A stretch of DNA of 64,000 nucleotides from OFTM10 sp964196195 (GTDB taxonomy: Bacteria > Actinomycetota > Acidimicrobiia > Acidimicrobiales > Aldehydirespiratoraceae). The translations under genes and the position numbers were made by a program. How positions within the stretch are numbered: the first letter of the stretch is position 1; every line of letters starts with the position of its first letter. The notes under the pieces were generated by a model, which did no database searches, was not told the origin of the DNA, and was given only the letters and a program-made list of their open reading frames with translations. Positions 16,151 to 24,706 of this stretch are shown in pieces. The DNA lies in the NCBI GenBank assembly GCA_964196195.1, contig CAXMSE010000079.1:67668-131667 (forward strand). Direction: 5' to 3'.

Positions 16151-18475
16151 ATGCTCGAAGCAGCCTTCCTGATCCCGGCGTTTCCCCTCCTCGGGTTCCT
16201 TCTGATCCTGGTGTTCGGTCGCCGCCTGGGCGAACCTGCGGCGGGCTGGTTGGCCACCGGCGCAATGGGCGCGTCCTTCGTGTCGGCTCTCGTGGTGTTC
16301 TTCGGTCTGGTCAGCGAGGACGAGTCGGAGCGCCGCTTCGTGCAGACCCTCTGGGAATGGGTACCGGCCGGCGATCTTGCCGTCGATGTCGGCTTCTTTG
16401 TCGATCCCCTGTCGGTCACCATGACCCTGTTCATCACCGGTGTGGGGGCCCTGATCCATCTCTACTCGATCGGCTACATGCACGGTGACGAGAACTACTC
16501 GAAGTTCTTCCTTTACCTCAACCTGTTCGCCTTCTCAATGCTGATGCTGGTGCTTGGCGACAACATGCTCATCACCTTCCTCGGTTGGGAGGGTGTCGGG
16601 GCGTGCTCCTACTTCCTGATCTCCTTCTGGTTCACCGATGAAGCCAACGCCTCGGCCGGCAAGAAGGCGTTCGTCACCAACCGCGTCGGCGACTGGGGAT
16701 TCATGGTCGCCATGTTCCTCACGTTCACCGCGGTCGGCTCGATCCAGTACGTCGATGTTTTCGGCAATGCGGGCGGGCTCAGCGAGTCCACCGCCACCGC
16801 CATCACCCTGCTGTTCTTCGTGGGTGCCGCTGGCAAGTCGGCCCAGATTCCGCTCTACATCTGGTTGCCCGACGCCATGGCCGGTCCCACCCCCGTATCG
16901 GCCCTGATCCACGCGGCCACCATGGTCACGTCTGGCGTCTACCTCCTCACCCGGGTCAACCCGATCATCGCCGAGGCTGCCGGCTGGGCGCCTCTGCTGA
17001 TCGCCTGGGTGGGTGTCACCACCGCACTGGTCGCTGCCACGATCGCCTTGGCCCAAAACGACATCAAGAAGGTCTTGGCCTATTCCACGGTGAGCCAGTT
17101 GGGCTACATGTTCCTCGCGGTCGGCACCGGCGCCTACGTGGCCGCGATCTTCCACATGATCACCCACGCCTTCTTCAAGGCCTTGCTGTTTCTCGGATCG
17201 GGCTCGGTGATCCATGGCATGGACGACGACCAGGACATGCGTCACTACGGCGGCCTGCGCAAGCTCATGCCAATTACGTCGGCCACCTTCATAATTGGCT
17301 GGCTCGCCATCGCGGGCGTGCCTCCGTTCGCGGGTTTCTGGTCGAAGGACGAGATCCTCGCTCACGCTTGGGAAGAGAATCCGGCCCTCTGGGCGATCGG
17401 TCTCATCACCGCGGTACTCACCGCCTTCTACATGAGCCGCCAGGTGTTCATGACCTTCTACGGCCGCTATCGGTTCGCCGACGTGCGGCCCGAGGAGATC
17501 GAGGAGCTCTGGCAGGTCCGGGTCGCCAACGCCGAAGCCGCGGTGGCCGATGCCGAGTCCGGTGTGGGCAGCGCCGAGCAGGCGGTTGCCTCGGCAACTG
17601 AGAAGGTCGACAAGGCGGCCGAAAAGCTCGCCCAACGCGAGTCGGAGATGGCCGACGCCGACCCGACCGATGAGAAGGCCACCGAGAAGGCCTCCAAGAA
17701 TCTCGAGAAGGCCGGTGACGGCGTCGAGAAGGCCCGAGCGGGCCTTACCGAAGCCACTGTCACCATCGAGAGTGCCCGTGAGGAGGTCGCCAGGGCCGGT
17801 GCGGGAGTGGAAGCGGTAGTCACTGCGGCGGCCGATTCGGGCGGCAGTGTTGTGGTGTCAATTCTCGACGAGCCCGATCTCGGCGATCTCGATGAGGCGG
17901 ATCTCCCCGAAGTAGCCCGCGCCCGGCGCGAATACCACCCTCACGAATCGCCGTGGCAGATGACCGTGCCCCTGGTGGTGCTCGCCGCGGCGGCCGCGGT
18001 GGCCGGGGTGATGAACCTGCCGTTCAGCAGCGATCTTCATTTCCTCGACCAGTGGCTCGAGCCCTCCCTGTTCCACAACGCGGTCCACCTCGAGAGTGGT
18101 GGCGCCACCCTGTGGCTCCTGGCTCTGGTGGCGATCGGTGGTGGTGCTCTCGGAATAGGTGCCGCAGCGGCGGTGTACCTGAAAGGCCGGTTCCCGGCGT
18201 CGAAGGTGGAGCTGTCGATCTTCGCCCGGGGCTGGCGCTACGACGAAGCAATCACCAATTTCATGGGCGGCCCGGGGCGCAAGGGCTTCGATTTCATCGC
18301 CTGGTTCGACTCTACGATCATCGATGGCATGGTCAACGGCGTGGGCCGGGTGGTGCGTTCCGGCAGTGGTGAACTCCGGAGGGTCCAAACCGGCCTGGTC
18401 CGGTCTTATGCCGCCATGGTGGCGATCGGTGCGGTCGGTCTGCTCGCCTGGTTCCTTGTTAGGACGACGTTCTGA
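16151..18475 (+). CDS. nuoL: NADH-quinone oxidoreductase subunit L (complex I-1) with coiled-coil insertion
   Basis: NuoL is the distal antiporter-like proton pump. The 774-residue protein shows the family signatures WEGVGACSYFLI, WLPDAMAGPTPVSALIHAATM, LAYSTVSQLGYM and the C-terminal lateral-helix region. Residues about 452-560 are an insertion rich in Ala, Glu and Lys with heptad-like spacing, between the run MTFYGRYRF and the loop HPHESPWQMTVP. E. coli NuoL has only about 15 residues here. By E. coli topology this loop, between helices 13 and 14, faces the cytoplasm. The insertion keeps the operon's codon style and is in frame, so it is unlikely to be an error. The start is five bases after nuoK. 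Confidence 0.96.
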   Translation: MLEAAFLIPAFPLLGFLLILVFGRRLGEPAAGWLATGAMGASFVSALVVFFGLVSEDESERRFVQTLWEWVPAGDLAVDVGFFVDPLSVTMTLFITGVGALIHLYSIGYMHGDENYSKFFLYLNLFAFSMLMLVLGDNMLITFLGWEGVGACSYFLISFWFTDEANASAGKKAFVTNRVGDWGFMVAMFLTFTAVGSIQYVDVFGNAGGLSESTATAITLLFFVGAAGKSAQIPLYIWLPDAMAGPTPVSALIHAATMVTSGVYLLTRVNPIIAEAAGWAPLLIAWVGVTTALVAATIALAQNDIKKVLAYSTVSQLGYMFLAVGTGAYVAAIFHMITHAFFKALLFLGSGSVIHGMDDDQDMRHYGGLRKLMPITSATFIIGWLAIAGVPPFAGFWSKDEILAHAWEENPALWAIGLITAVLTAFYMSRQVFMTFYGRYRFADVRPEEIEELWQVRVANAEAAVADAESGVGSAEQAVASATEKVDKAAEKLAQRESEMADADPTDEKATEKASKNLEKAGDGVEKARAGLTEATVTIESAREEVARAGAGVEAVVTAAADSGGSVVVSILDEPDLGDLDEADLPEVARARREYHPHESPWQMTVPLVVLAAAAAVAGVMNLPFSSDLHFLDQWLEPSLFHNAVHLESGGATLWLLALVAIGGGALGIGAAAAVYLKGRFPASKVELSIFARGWRYDEAITNFMGGPGRKGFDFIAWFDSTIIDGMVNGVGRVVRSGSGELRRVQTGLVRSYAAMVAIGAVGLLAWFLVRTTF

Positions 18476-20091
18476 TGCACGCCCTGATTGCAGCCTCCTC
18501 GGCCGCTTCCTTCCCGGTCCTCACCGCACTCGTGGTCACCCCGGTTCTGGGTGCGGTCGTGCTGTTGATGATGCCGGCCAGCCGGCCCGAGCACTTCAAG
18601 CAGGTCGCCTTCCTCGTCTCGGCCGCTGTGGGGGCGATGAGTGCCTGGGTGATGTACGAGTTCGAGACCGGGGCTGCGGCGAGCTTCCAGTTCGTCGATC
18701 GAGCCGACTGGATCGAAGGCCTCGGTATCTCCTGGGCGCTTGGGATCGATGGCATCTCGCTCTGGCTGGTGGTGCTCACCGGGGCCTTGTTCCCGTTGGC
18801 CATCGTGGCCATCGACGCGGAGCACACGCCAAAGGCCTATTTCTCTTGGATCCTCGTGCTCGAGGCGGGCTGCATGGGTGTGTTCCTCGCCCTCGATCTC
18901 TTCGCCTTCTTCGTGTTCTTCGAGATCGTGCTGGTGCCGATGTACTTCCTCATCGCCCAGTGGGGCCATGGCGATCGTGCCTATGCGGCCACCAAGTTCT
19001 TCCTCTACACGATGTTCGGTTCGGCCTTCATGCTGGTCGGCATTCTCGCCACCGCCTTCCTCACCGCGGCCGAGACCGGCAACGCCCTCACCTTCGATCT
19101 GGTCGAGATCGCCGAGTCGCAGGCCCTGGCCACCACTACTGCCCGGTGGATCTTCTTGTCGTTCGCGATCGCGTTCGCGGTGAAGGTGCCGCTGTTCCCG
19201 GTACACACCTGGTTGCCCGACGCTCACACCAACGCGCCCACCGCGGGATCGGTGATCCTCGCCGGCGTCATGCTCAAGCTCGGCACCTATGGCTTCCTGC
19301 GGTTCGGCATCTACCTGTTCCCCGAAGCAGCCGTCTACTTCGCTCCCCTGATGCTCACGCTCGGCACGATCGGCATCATCTATGGAGCGATCGCGGCCAC
19401 GATGCAACGCGACCTCAAGCGGCTCGTGGCCTATTCATCGGTGGCCCATCTCGGCTTCATCATCATCGGCACCTTCGCCCTCAACACCGAGGGGCTCGAG
19501 GGCGGCATCTTGCAGATGGTCAACCACGGTGTGTCCACCGGGGCCCTGTTCCTCCTCGTGGGCATGATCTACGAGCGCCGTCACACCCGGCAGATCTCGG
19601 AGTTGGGCGGGCTCCAGAAGCCTGCTCCGATCCTCGCCGCGGTGTTCATGGTGGTGATGTTGTCGTCGATTGGACTGCCCGGGCTCAACGGCTTCGTGGG
19701 TGAGTTCCTCACCCTCATCGGGGCGTTCGCGGCTCACCGATGGTGGGCTGTGGTGGCGGCCTCCGGTGTGATCATCGCCGCCCTCTACCTGCTCTGGGCC
19801 TACCAGCGAGTGTTCCACGGCCCCGCCGAAGGCGAGAACGCCACCATGAAGGACCTCACCTTGAGAGAGGGCCTTGTGATGCTGCCGTTCCTCGCTGCGA
19901 TCGTGTTCATGGGCGTCTATCCAAAGCCGGTGATCGAGCGCATGGAACCTGCGGTCGACGCCTTGATCGCCCATGTCGAAGCCAACGTCGAGGGTTTCCA
20001 CGAAGCCGAAGCCGACGAACTCCACCCGATCGAGCTCGAGGATCTCGAACACCTCGAATCCGGTGACGGCGATCATGGAGAGGGGGAGTGA
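18475..20091 (+). CDS. nuoM: NADH-quinone oxidoreductase subunit M (complex I-1)
   Basis: NuoM is the middle antiporter-like pump, here 538 residues and about 14 helices. It shows the Glu in FFVFFEIVLVPMYFLI, HTWLPDAHTNAPTAGSVILA and LVAYSSVAHLGF. The C-terminal tail of about 45 residues is very acidic with several His, an unusual end for this subunit. It overlaps nuoL by one base (TGATG) and the nuoN start by one base. Confidence 0.96.
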   Translation: MHALIAASSAASFPVLTALVVTPVLGAVVLLMMPASRPEHFKQVAFLVSAAVGAMSAWVMYEFETGAAASFQFVDRADWIEGLGISWALGIDGISLWLVVLTGALFPLAIVAIDAEHTPKAYFSWILVLEAGCMGVFLALDLFAFFVFFEIVLVPMYFLIAQWGHGDRAYAATKFFLYTMFGSAFMLVGILATAFLTAAETGNALTFDLVEIAESQALATTTARWIFLSFAIAFAVKVPLFPVHTWLPDAHTNAPTAGSVILAGVMLKLGTYGFLRFGIYLFPEAAVYFAPLMLTLGTIGIIYGAIAATMQRDLKRLVAYSSVAHLGFIIIGTFALNTEGLEGGILQMVNHGVSTGALFLLVGMIYERRHTRQISELGGLQKPAPILAAVFMVVMLSSIGLPGLNGFVGEFLTLIGAFAAHRWWAVVAASGVIIAALYLLWAYQRVFHGPAEGENATMKDLTLREGLVMLPFLAAIVFMGVYPKPVIERMEPAVDALIAHVEANVEGFHEAEADELHPIELEDLEHLESGDGDHGEGE

Positions 20092-21788
20092 TGCTCGCCC
20101 AGATCGAGACCCTTCCGGTCAGCACTCCCGATGTCGATTGGGCCGGCTTGTTGCCGCTGGCCATCTTGGGCGTTGGTGCCCTGGTGCTCGTGATGTTCCG
20201 GTCGGTCGTGAAGCGTCTACCGGCCGACATCGAATTGCAGGTGGTCACCCTCGTGGGTCCGATCACGGTGCTCGGCATGTGGGTTGCCGGTGGTTACGCG
20301 GGCGAGAACGTGCCTCTGGCCTCGGTTCGCGACGACGTGGGCGAACCCGCCTTCTACATCGGCCTGCTGGTGATGATGGGTGTCGCGGCCCTGCTGGTGC
20401 GCACGATGCAGATCGGGCTCGACGCGGCGGTTACCGCCGGTGTGGGCTTGTCGGCCATTTCGGCGGTGTGGGCCCTCTGGGACGATCGCTTCACCTCCAC
20501 CGGACCGTTCAACGCCATCGGCGACCAGTTTGGTGTCGACGGATTCTCGCTGGTGATCACCGGCGTCATCGCGTCGGCGGTGGTACTGGTGGCGTTCCTG
20601 CTCGACGACTACCTCCGTCGTGAGGAACTCGACGGGCCGGAGATGTACGTTCTGATGTTGTTGTCGGCCAGCGGCGGCGTGGTGATGGCCGGCGCCAACG
20701 ACCTCATCGTGTTGTTCCTGGGTCTCGAAACCCTGTCGATCGCTGTCTACATCATGGCCGCCATGCACGCGAGGCGCAGCGAATCACAGGAGGCCGGTCT
20801 CAAGTACTTCGTGCTCGGCGCCTTCTCGTCGGCCTTCCTGCTCTACGGCATCGCCATGGTCTACGGCGCCACCGGCTCCACCAACCTGATCGAGATCAGG
20901 ATCTTCCTCGACTCGGTCGTTCTGGTCGACGATGGATTGTTGATGGCCGGCTTCGCCCTCCTGCTGGTGGGCCTCGGCTTCAAGGTGGCCGCCGCGCCGT
21001 TCCATTCCTGGACCCCCGACGTCTATCAGGGCGCACCCACTCCGGTGGTGGCATTCATGGCCTCGGCGGTGAAGGTCGCCGGCTTTGCGGCCTTGGTGCG
21101 TGTTTTTGTGGTGACCTTCGGTGGTTACAGCTCCGACTGGCAACCTGCGGTCTATGCCCTCGCCCTCCTCACCCTCGTGGTGGGGTCGGTGCTGGCCGTG
21201 GCTCAGCGCGACGCCAAACGCATGCTCGCCTACTCGTCGATAAGCCACGCCGGCTTTATCCTCGTCGGCGTGCAGGCATCGAGTCCGGAGGGCACGGCTT
21301 CGGTGGTGTTCTATGCCGTGGCCTACACCTTCCTCGTCATCGGCAGCTTCGGCGTGCTCACGGTTGTCTCGGGTCGAGGCGATCGGGCCACCTCGCTCGA
21401 CGATCTCGATGGGTTGGCCGCGCGCCGCCCGGCTCTTGCCCTCGCGTTCACCATCTTCCTCCTGGCCCAGGCGGGGGTACCGCTCACCACCGGGTTCGTG
21501 GCCAAGTTCGAAGTGATCGGAGCGGCGGTCGAGGCCCGTTCGTACTGGCTGGCCATCGCGGCGATGGTCACAGCCGTGGTTTCCGCCTTCCTCTATCTGC
21601 GCATCGTGTTGTCGATGTATGTGGGCACCGCCGATGAAAGTCCGGCCGACGATGGATCGCGCGTACATCCCGCGGCGGCGCTCGCTATCGGCGTGGCGCT
21701 GGTAATCACCCTCGGCTTCGGCATCGTGCCCGGCCCGATCGACGAGCTCGCCCGCGACGCCGTCCCCCATCTCGTCGCTGCCGGCTAG
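20091..21788 (+). CDS. nuoN: NADH-quinone oxidoreductase subunit N (complex I-1)
   Basis: NuoN is the proximal antiporter-like pump. The 565-residue protein has the motifs FLGLETLSIAVYIM and FHSWTPDVYQGAPTPV, and many hydrophobic helices. I chose ATG 20091, which overlaps the nuoM stop; the adjacent GTG at 20088 would add one residue, and a purine-rich AGGGGGAG just upstream could serve either. It is the last canonical gene of the first complex I operon. Confidence 0.95.
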   Translation: MLAQIETLPVSTPDVDWAGLLPLAILGVGALVLVMFRSVVKRLPADIELQVVTLVGPITVLGMWVAGGYAGENVPLASVRDDVGEPAFYIGLLVMMGVAALLVRTMQIGLDAAVTAGVGLSAISAVWALWDDRFTSTGPFNAIGDQFGVDGFSLVITGVIASAVVLVAFLLDDYLRREELDGPEMYVLMLLSASGGVVMAGANDLIVLFLGLETLSIAVYIMAAMHARRSESQEAGLKYFVLGAFSSAFLLYGIAMVYGATGSTNLIEIRIFLDSVVLVDDGLLMAGFALLLVGLGFKVAAAPFHSWTPDVYQGAPTPVVAFMASAVKVAGFAALVRVFVVTFGGYSSDWQPAVYALALLTLVVGSVLAVAQRDAKRMLAYSSISHAGFILVGVQASSPEGTASVVFYAVAYTFLVIGSFGVLTVVSGRGDRATSLDDLDGLAARRPALALAFTIFLLAQAGVPLTTGFVAKFEVIGAAVEARSYWLAIAAMVTAVVSAFLYLRIVLSMYVGTADESPADDGSRVHPAAALAIGVALVITLGFGIVPGPIDELARDAVPHLVAAG

Positions 21789-21790
21789 TC

Positions 21791-22255
21791 GTGGCCCGCG
21801 AAGAGGATGCCGACGACGGCTTGCTCCCCGTCAGCTGGGATGAAGCTCGTGAGCTCGTGGTGGTGGCCCTGCTAGCGGTGGCCGCCATGCATCTGCTGAG
21901 TCCGGTGCTCGAGGTGATCGATGGGGGCAGCCCCGGCGGATTCGGCGATGATCTCGCCCTGATCACCAGGAACGTCACTCCTACCTCAGGCCTTCTGCTG
22001 ATCGGGGCCGGGGTACTCATCGCCACCACACCATCGCTCGATGTGGTGCCGGCCCTGAGAGTGGCGGTGGCGCTGTTTGCGGGGGTGGTGGTTGCCTTCG
22101 GAATCGTTGCCATCACGGTGGCTCTCACCCGCCCGAGCGCGGCTGGTGTGCTGCCCCGGCTCGAAACCGTGATGGCCCGGAGCGGACCGGGCACGATCCT
22201 GGCCGCGATGTCGAGCTGGTTGGCCCGCCGGGTGATCCCCTTCCCCGCCACCTGA
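21791..22255 (+). CDS. Small membrane protein after nuoN
   Basis: This 154-residue protein is not recognised. An acidic N-terminus of about 18 residues is followed by three likely transmembrane helices (about 20-40, 63-80 and 87-112) and a basic tail. The GTG start comes two bases after the nuoN stop, so it is very likely the last gene of the operon. No cofactor motif is visible. It may be an accessory subunit specific to this group, but the sequence gives no proof. Confidence 0.75.
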   Translation: MAREEDADDGLLPVSWDEARELVVVALLAVAAMHLLSPVLEVIDGGSPGGFGDDLALITRNVTPTSGLLLIGAGVLIATTPSLDVVPALRVAVALFAGVVVAFGIVAITVALTRPSAAGVLPRLETVMARSGPGTILAAMSSWLARRVIPFPAT

Positions 22256-22306
22256 CGGGCGCTTTTGGTCGGCGCGAAGCTCGCCGGACCGCAGCCAAGC
22301 CCGAGC

Positions 22307-22312
22307 TAGGGT
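22307..22312 (+). promoter_or_regulatory. Probable -10 box (TAGGGT) before the VanY/SLH gene
   Basis: TAGGGT fits the actinobacterial TANNNT -10 pattern and lies 13 bases before the ATG at 22326, which would give a leader of only about six bases. No convincing -35 box is seen. Confidence 0.4.
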
Positions 22313-22325
22313 TGCCGACAGAATT

Positions 22326-23558
22326 ATGGTGAGCCCAGGACGGACGAAGGCAATCGCGGCCGCACTCCTGGTCGCCGTCGCTCTGATCAGCCCACTTCCC
22401 GGCGCGGCTGATACTTCCGGAAGCTCCGAGCCGGGCCCGCCGGCTGTGGCGGACTACATCGCTATGTGGGACCAGGCGATTCTTCCCGCGGTCACGGGTG
22501 GCGGTCCCGACTCCGCAGAGTTGATCGGCACGATCACCGGCGACCGGGAGCTCGACGCTCGCATCGTGCAGAAAGCTGAGGAGAGGGGCTACAGCCGCCA
22601 GCCGGTGCCCGTGGGGGCGCTGGTGGAGGTGGGTCGATGGCGCCTGCAACCCGCGGCTGCGCTCGCGTGGGAGCGCCTGCAGGCTGCCGCGGCCGAAAGT
22701 GGCCGTTCTCTCGCGATCGTGTCGGCTCATCGGTCGCTCGATACTCAGCGCTCGCTCTTCCTCGGACGTTTGGGGGGTCGAACATCCGACGCCGGCATCG
22801 ACGCTGCCCTGGCGACCGCGGCTCCTCCTGGATTCTCCAAACACCACAGCGGCTACGCGGTTGATCTCGCCCAGCCGGGCCGGTCTCGTGGGGGCTTCGC
22901 GTCGACGTCGGCGTACGAGTGGCTGGCAGCCGATGATTTTGCCAACGCTCGCGCCCATGGGTGGATCCCCAGCTATCCGGCGGATGGAGTCGAGATGGGC
23001 CCCGACCCCGAGCCGTGGGAGTTCGTCTGGGTGGGTGTGGGAGGCCAGGACTGCGCGGGCGCGGGCCTGGTCGGTGAGGGGTTCTGTGATGTCGAGAGCT
23101 CGCCGCACCGCGACGCGATCCGGTGGCTTCACGCCGGTGGAGTGGTGGTGGGCTGTGGCGGCGGCCGATTCTGTGTGGATTCGCCGATCACGCGCGGTGA
23201 GGCGGCGTCGGTGCTGTGGCGCCTCTACGGAGCACCCCTGGCGACGGTGGGCCACGGGTTCTCCGATGTATCGCCCGACGATCATTTCGATGCCGCGGTG
23301 GGGTGGATGCTGGACGTGGGGCTCACCACCGGAACCGGCCGCGACACCTTCTCTCCGAGCAGGCCCATGAGCGCCTCGGAGCTGTCGGCCCTGCTGGTGC
23401 GCTCGGAGGGATTGGGCATTCAGCCAGTGCTTGCCGGGGCGGGTCGAAACCATGCCCAACCCAGCCCCGACCCAATCCACCACCGCGAGTTCATCAGCAG
23501 GGGAGAGTTCGCTTCGATTCTGAGGCACCGGGTTGGTGTTCGTTCTCATCTTAAGTAA
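22326..23558 (+). CDS. Exported VanY-type (M15) peptidase domain plus SLH-like repeats
   Basis: The 410-residue protein begins with a signal peptide (about 1-28). Residues about 100-238 match the VanY/DacB D,D-carboxypeptidase fold: SAHRS near 133, the zinc motif SKHHSGYAVD (171-180; H173 and D180 expected ligands) and EPWEFVW at 229-235. The usual third zinc ligand, His of EPWH, is replaced by Glu232, so activity is uncertain. Residues about 255-360 look like two SLH-type repeats, which may bind cell-wall polymers. It is not part of the complex I operon. A cell-wall remodelling role is inferred from the domains. Confidence 0.78.
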   Translation: MVSPGRTKAIAAALLVAVALISPLPGAADTSGSSEPGPPAVADYIAMWDQAILPAVTGGGPDSAELIGTITGDRELDARIVQKAEERGYSRQPVPVGALVEVGRWRLQPAAALAWERLQAAAAESGRSLAIVSAHRSLDTQRSLFLGRLGGRTSDAGIDAALATAAPPGFSKHHSGYAVDLAQPGRSRGGFASTSAYEWLAADDFANARAHGWIPSYPADGVEMGPDPEPWEFVWVGVGGQDCAGAGLVGEGFCDVESSPHRDAIRWLHAGGVVVGCGGGRFCVDSPITRGEAASVLWRLYGAPLATVGHGFSDVSPDDHFDAAVGWMLDVGLTTGTGRDTFSPSRPMSASELSALLVRSEGLGIQPVLAGAGRNHAQPSPDPIHHREFISRGEFASILRHRVGVRSHLK

Positions 23559-23593
23559 TCTTCATTACATAATTACAGGAGTTCGGAAACGAG

Positions 23594-24208
23594 ATGAAAA
23601 TGACTGCGACGAGAGCGCGACCCGACGAATGGATGAGAGCTGATATGGCCGGCAGAGGACGAGGCAGGGGACGGGGCCGACGCCATGTCGAGCCACCCGA
23701 AGTAAGCACGGGAGAGTTGAATGCCTGGTTCGCGGGCAATCTTCCCGACGACTGGTTCTCCGAACCGGTGGTGGTGAAGTTCGACCGCGACGAGATGATC
23801 ATCACCGGCGAGCTCGCCACCCCGAAGCTCGATGCCGAAGGCGACGCGGCGGCTGCCGCTCAGGCCCGTATCGGGGCCTTTCGCGAGAGCTCCCGTGGTG
23901 AGCGCATGGAAATCGCCGAGAGGGCCCAGGCCTTGTTCCTCCGGCGGGTCTCGTGGGCGGCCACTTGTGGTGATCAATCCGTGAGCTTCACCACCGCGAG
24001 CGTCCCGGTGATGACCCGGTTGAGCATGGAGGAACGAGGCATCCTCGACACCCTCATCGACGCGGGAGTGGCGCGGAGTCGCAGCGATGCGGTCGGTTGG
24101 TGTGTACAACTCGTCGCAGAGAACGAGTCGGAGTGGATCGACAAGCTCCGCAATGCGATGGAAGGACTCACCGAGATCCGTGATGAGGGGCCCGAGAGCC
24201 GGGGATAA
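23594..24208 (+). CDS. Unknown protein with Arg/Gly-rich segment and a possible ribbon-helix-helix-like end
   Basis: I do not recognise this 204-residue protein with certainty. A short GRGRGRGRGRR segment lies near residue 20, followed by an acidic middle part. The C-terminal 75 residues contain LSMEERGILDTLIDAGVA and SRSDAVGWCVQLV, which resemble small actinobacterial proteins with a ribbon-helix-helix-like pattern. It could be a nucleic-acid-binding protein, but that is inference. AGGAG at 23577-23581 lies 12 bases before the ATG. It is transcribed separately from the second complex I operon, which follows a terminator. Confidence 0.6.
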   Translation: MKMTATRARPDEWMRADMAGRGRGRGRGRRHVEPPEVSTGELNAWFAGNLPDDWFSEPVVVKFDRDEMIITGELATPKLDAEGDAAAAAQARIGAFRESSRGERMEIAERAQALFLRRVSWAATCGDQSVSFTTASVPVMTRLSMEERGILDTLIDAGVARSRSDAVGWCVQLVAENESEWIDKLRNAMEGLTEIRDEGPESRG

Positions 24209-24277
24209 GCGGTGATAGTTCGAAAACACCCCGCCCGATCCCGGTGATCCAGCCCACTCGCGGGTAGCCTCTCGGCG

Positions 24278-24305
24278 CCGGGAAGCACCCGCTTCCCCGG
24301 TTTTG
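24278..24305 (+). terminator. Hairpin-T terminator between the island and nuoA2
   Basis: CCGGGAAGC (24278-24286) pairs with GCTTCCCCGG (24291-24300) with one bulged C and a four-base loop. TTTTGTT follows. This is a good intrinsic terminator and separates the island from the second complex I operon. Confidence 0.7.
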
Positions 24306-24326
24306 TTCTGCCCAAAAACACTTGAG

Positions 24327-24332
24327 TAGGCT
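24327..24332 (+). promoter_or_regulatory. -10 box (TAGGCT) for the second complex I operon
   Basis: TAGGCT fits TANNNT and ends eight bases before the GTG of nuoA2, so the transcript probably starts at or within a base or two of the start codon (leaderless). TTGTTC at 24303-24308 could be a -35 box 18 bases upstream, overlapping the terminator tail. Confidence 0.55.
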
Positions 24333-24340
24333 CACACCTC

Positions 24341-24706
24341 GTGTCGGATTTTCTCCGTAGCTATCTCACTGTCGCGATCTTTGGTCTTGTCGGTGTCGCC
24401 CTTGTTGGCGCCTTCCTCGGCCTGGGTCGGCTTCTGCGACCCGACAAACCCAACCTCGCCAAGACCGAGGCCTACGAATCGGGCGTCGATCCCACCGGCG
24501 ACATGTGGTCGCAGGCCAACATCCGTTACTACATCTTCGCCCTGCTCTTCGTCATGTTCGACGTCGAGGCAGTGTTCATCTTCCCGTGGGCGGCCCGCCT
24601 CGAGGCCTATGAGATCTTCGGCCTCATCGAGATGGCGATCTTCATCTTCATCCTGCTCCTGGGCCTCCTCTATGCGTGGCGCAAGGGAGTGCTCAAGTGG
24701 GTCTAG
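24341..24706 (+). CDS. nuoA: NADH-quinone oxidoreductase subunit A (complex I-2)
   Basis: The second NuoA is 121 residues, the usual size, with three helices. It has the loop EAYESGVDPTGD (Ser where NuoA1 has the family Cys of ECG) followed by RYYIFALLFVMFDVEAVF. The missing Cys in the loop near the quinone cavity is a clear difference between the copies. The GTG start has no ribosome site but a -10 box directly upstream, so it is probably leaderless. It opens an 11-gene operon with no nuoE, nuoF or nuoG. Confidence 0.94.
   Translation: MSDFLRSYLTVAIFGLVGVALVGAFLGLGRLLRPDKPNLAKTEAYESGVDPTGDMWSQANIRYYIFALLFVMFDVEAVFIFPWAARLEAYEIFGLIEMAIFIFILLLGLLYAWRKGVLKWV

Noticed and set aside
17503..17830. 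The possibility that the NuoL1 insertion is a separate inserted gene or mobile element
   Set aside because: No start, stop, terminal repeats or change in codon use; the frame is continuous on both sides.
22125..23549. A 474-codon minus-strand frame opposite the VanY/SLH gene
   Set aside because: Arg-rich, no motif, and the plus strand has a signal peptide and VanY motifs.
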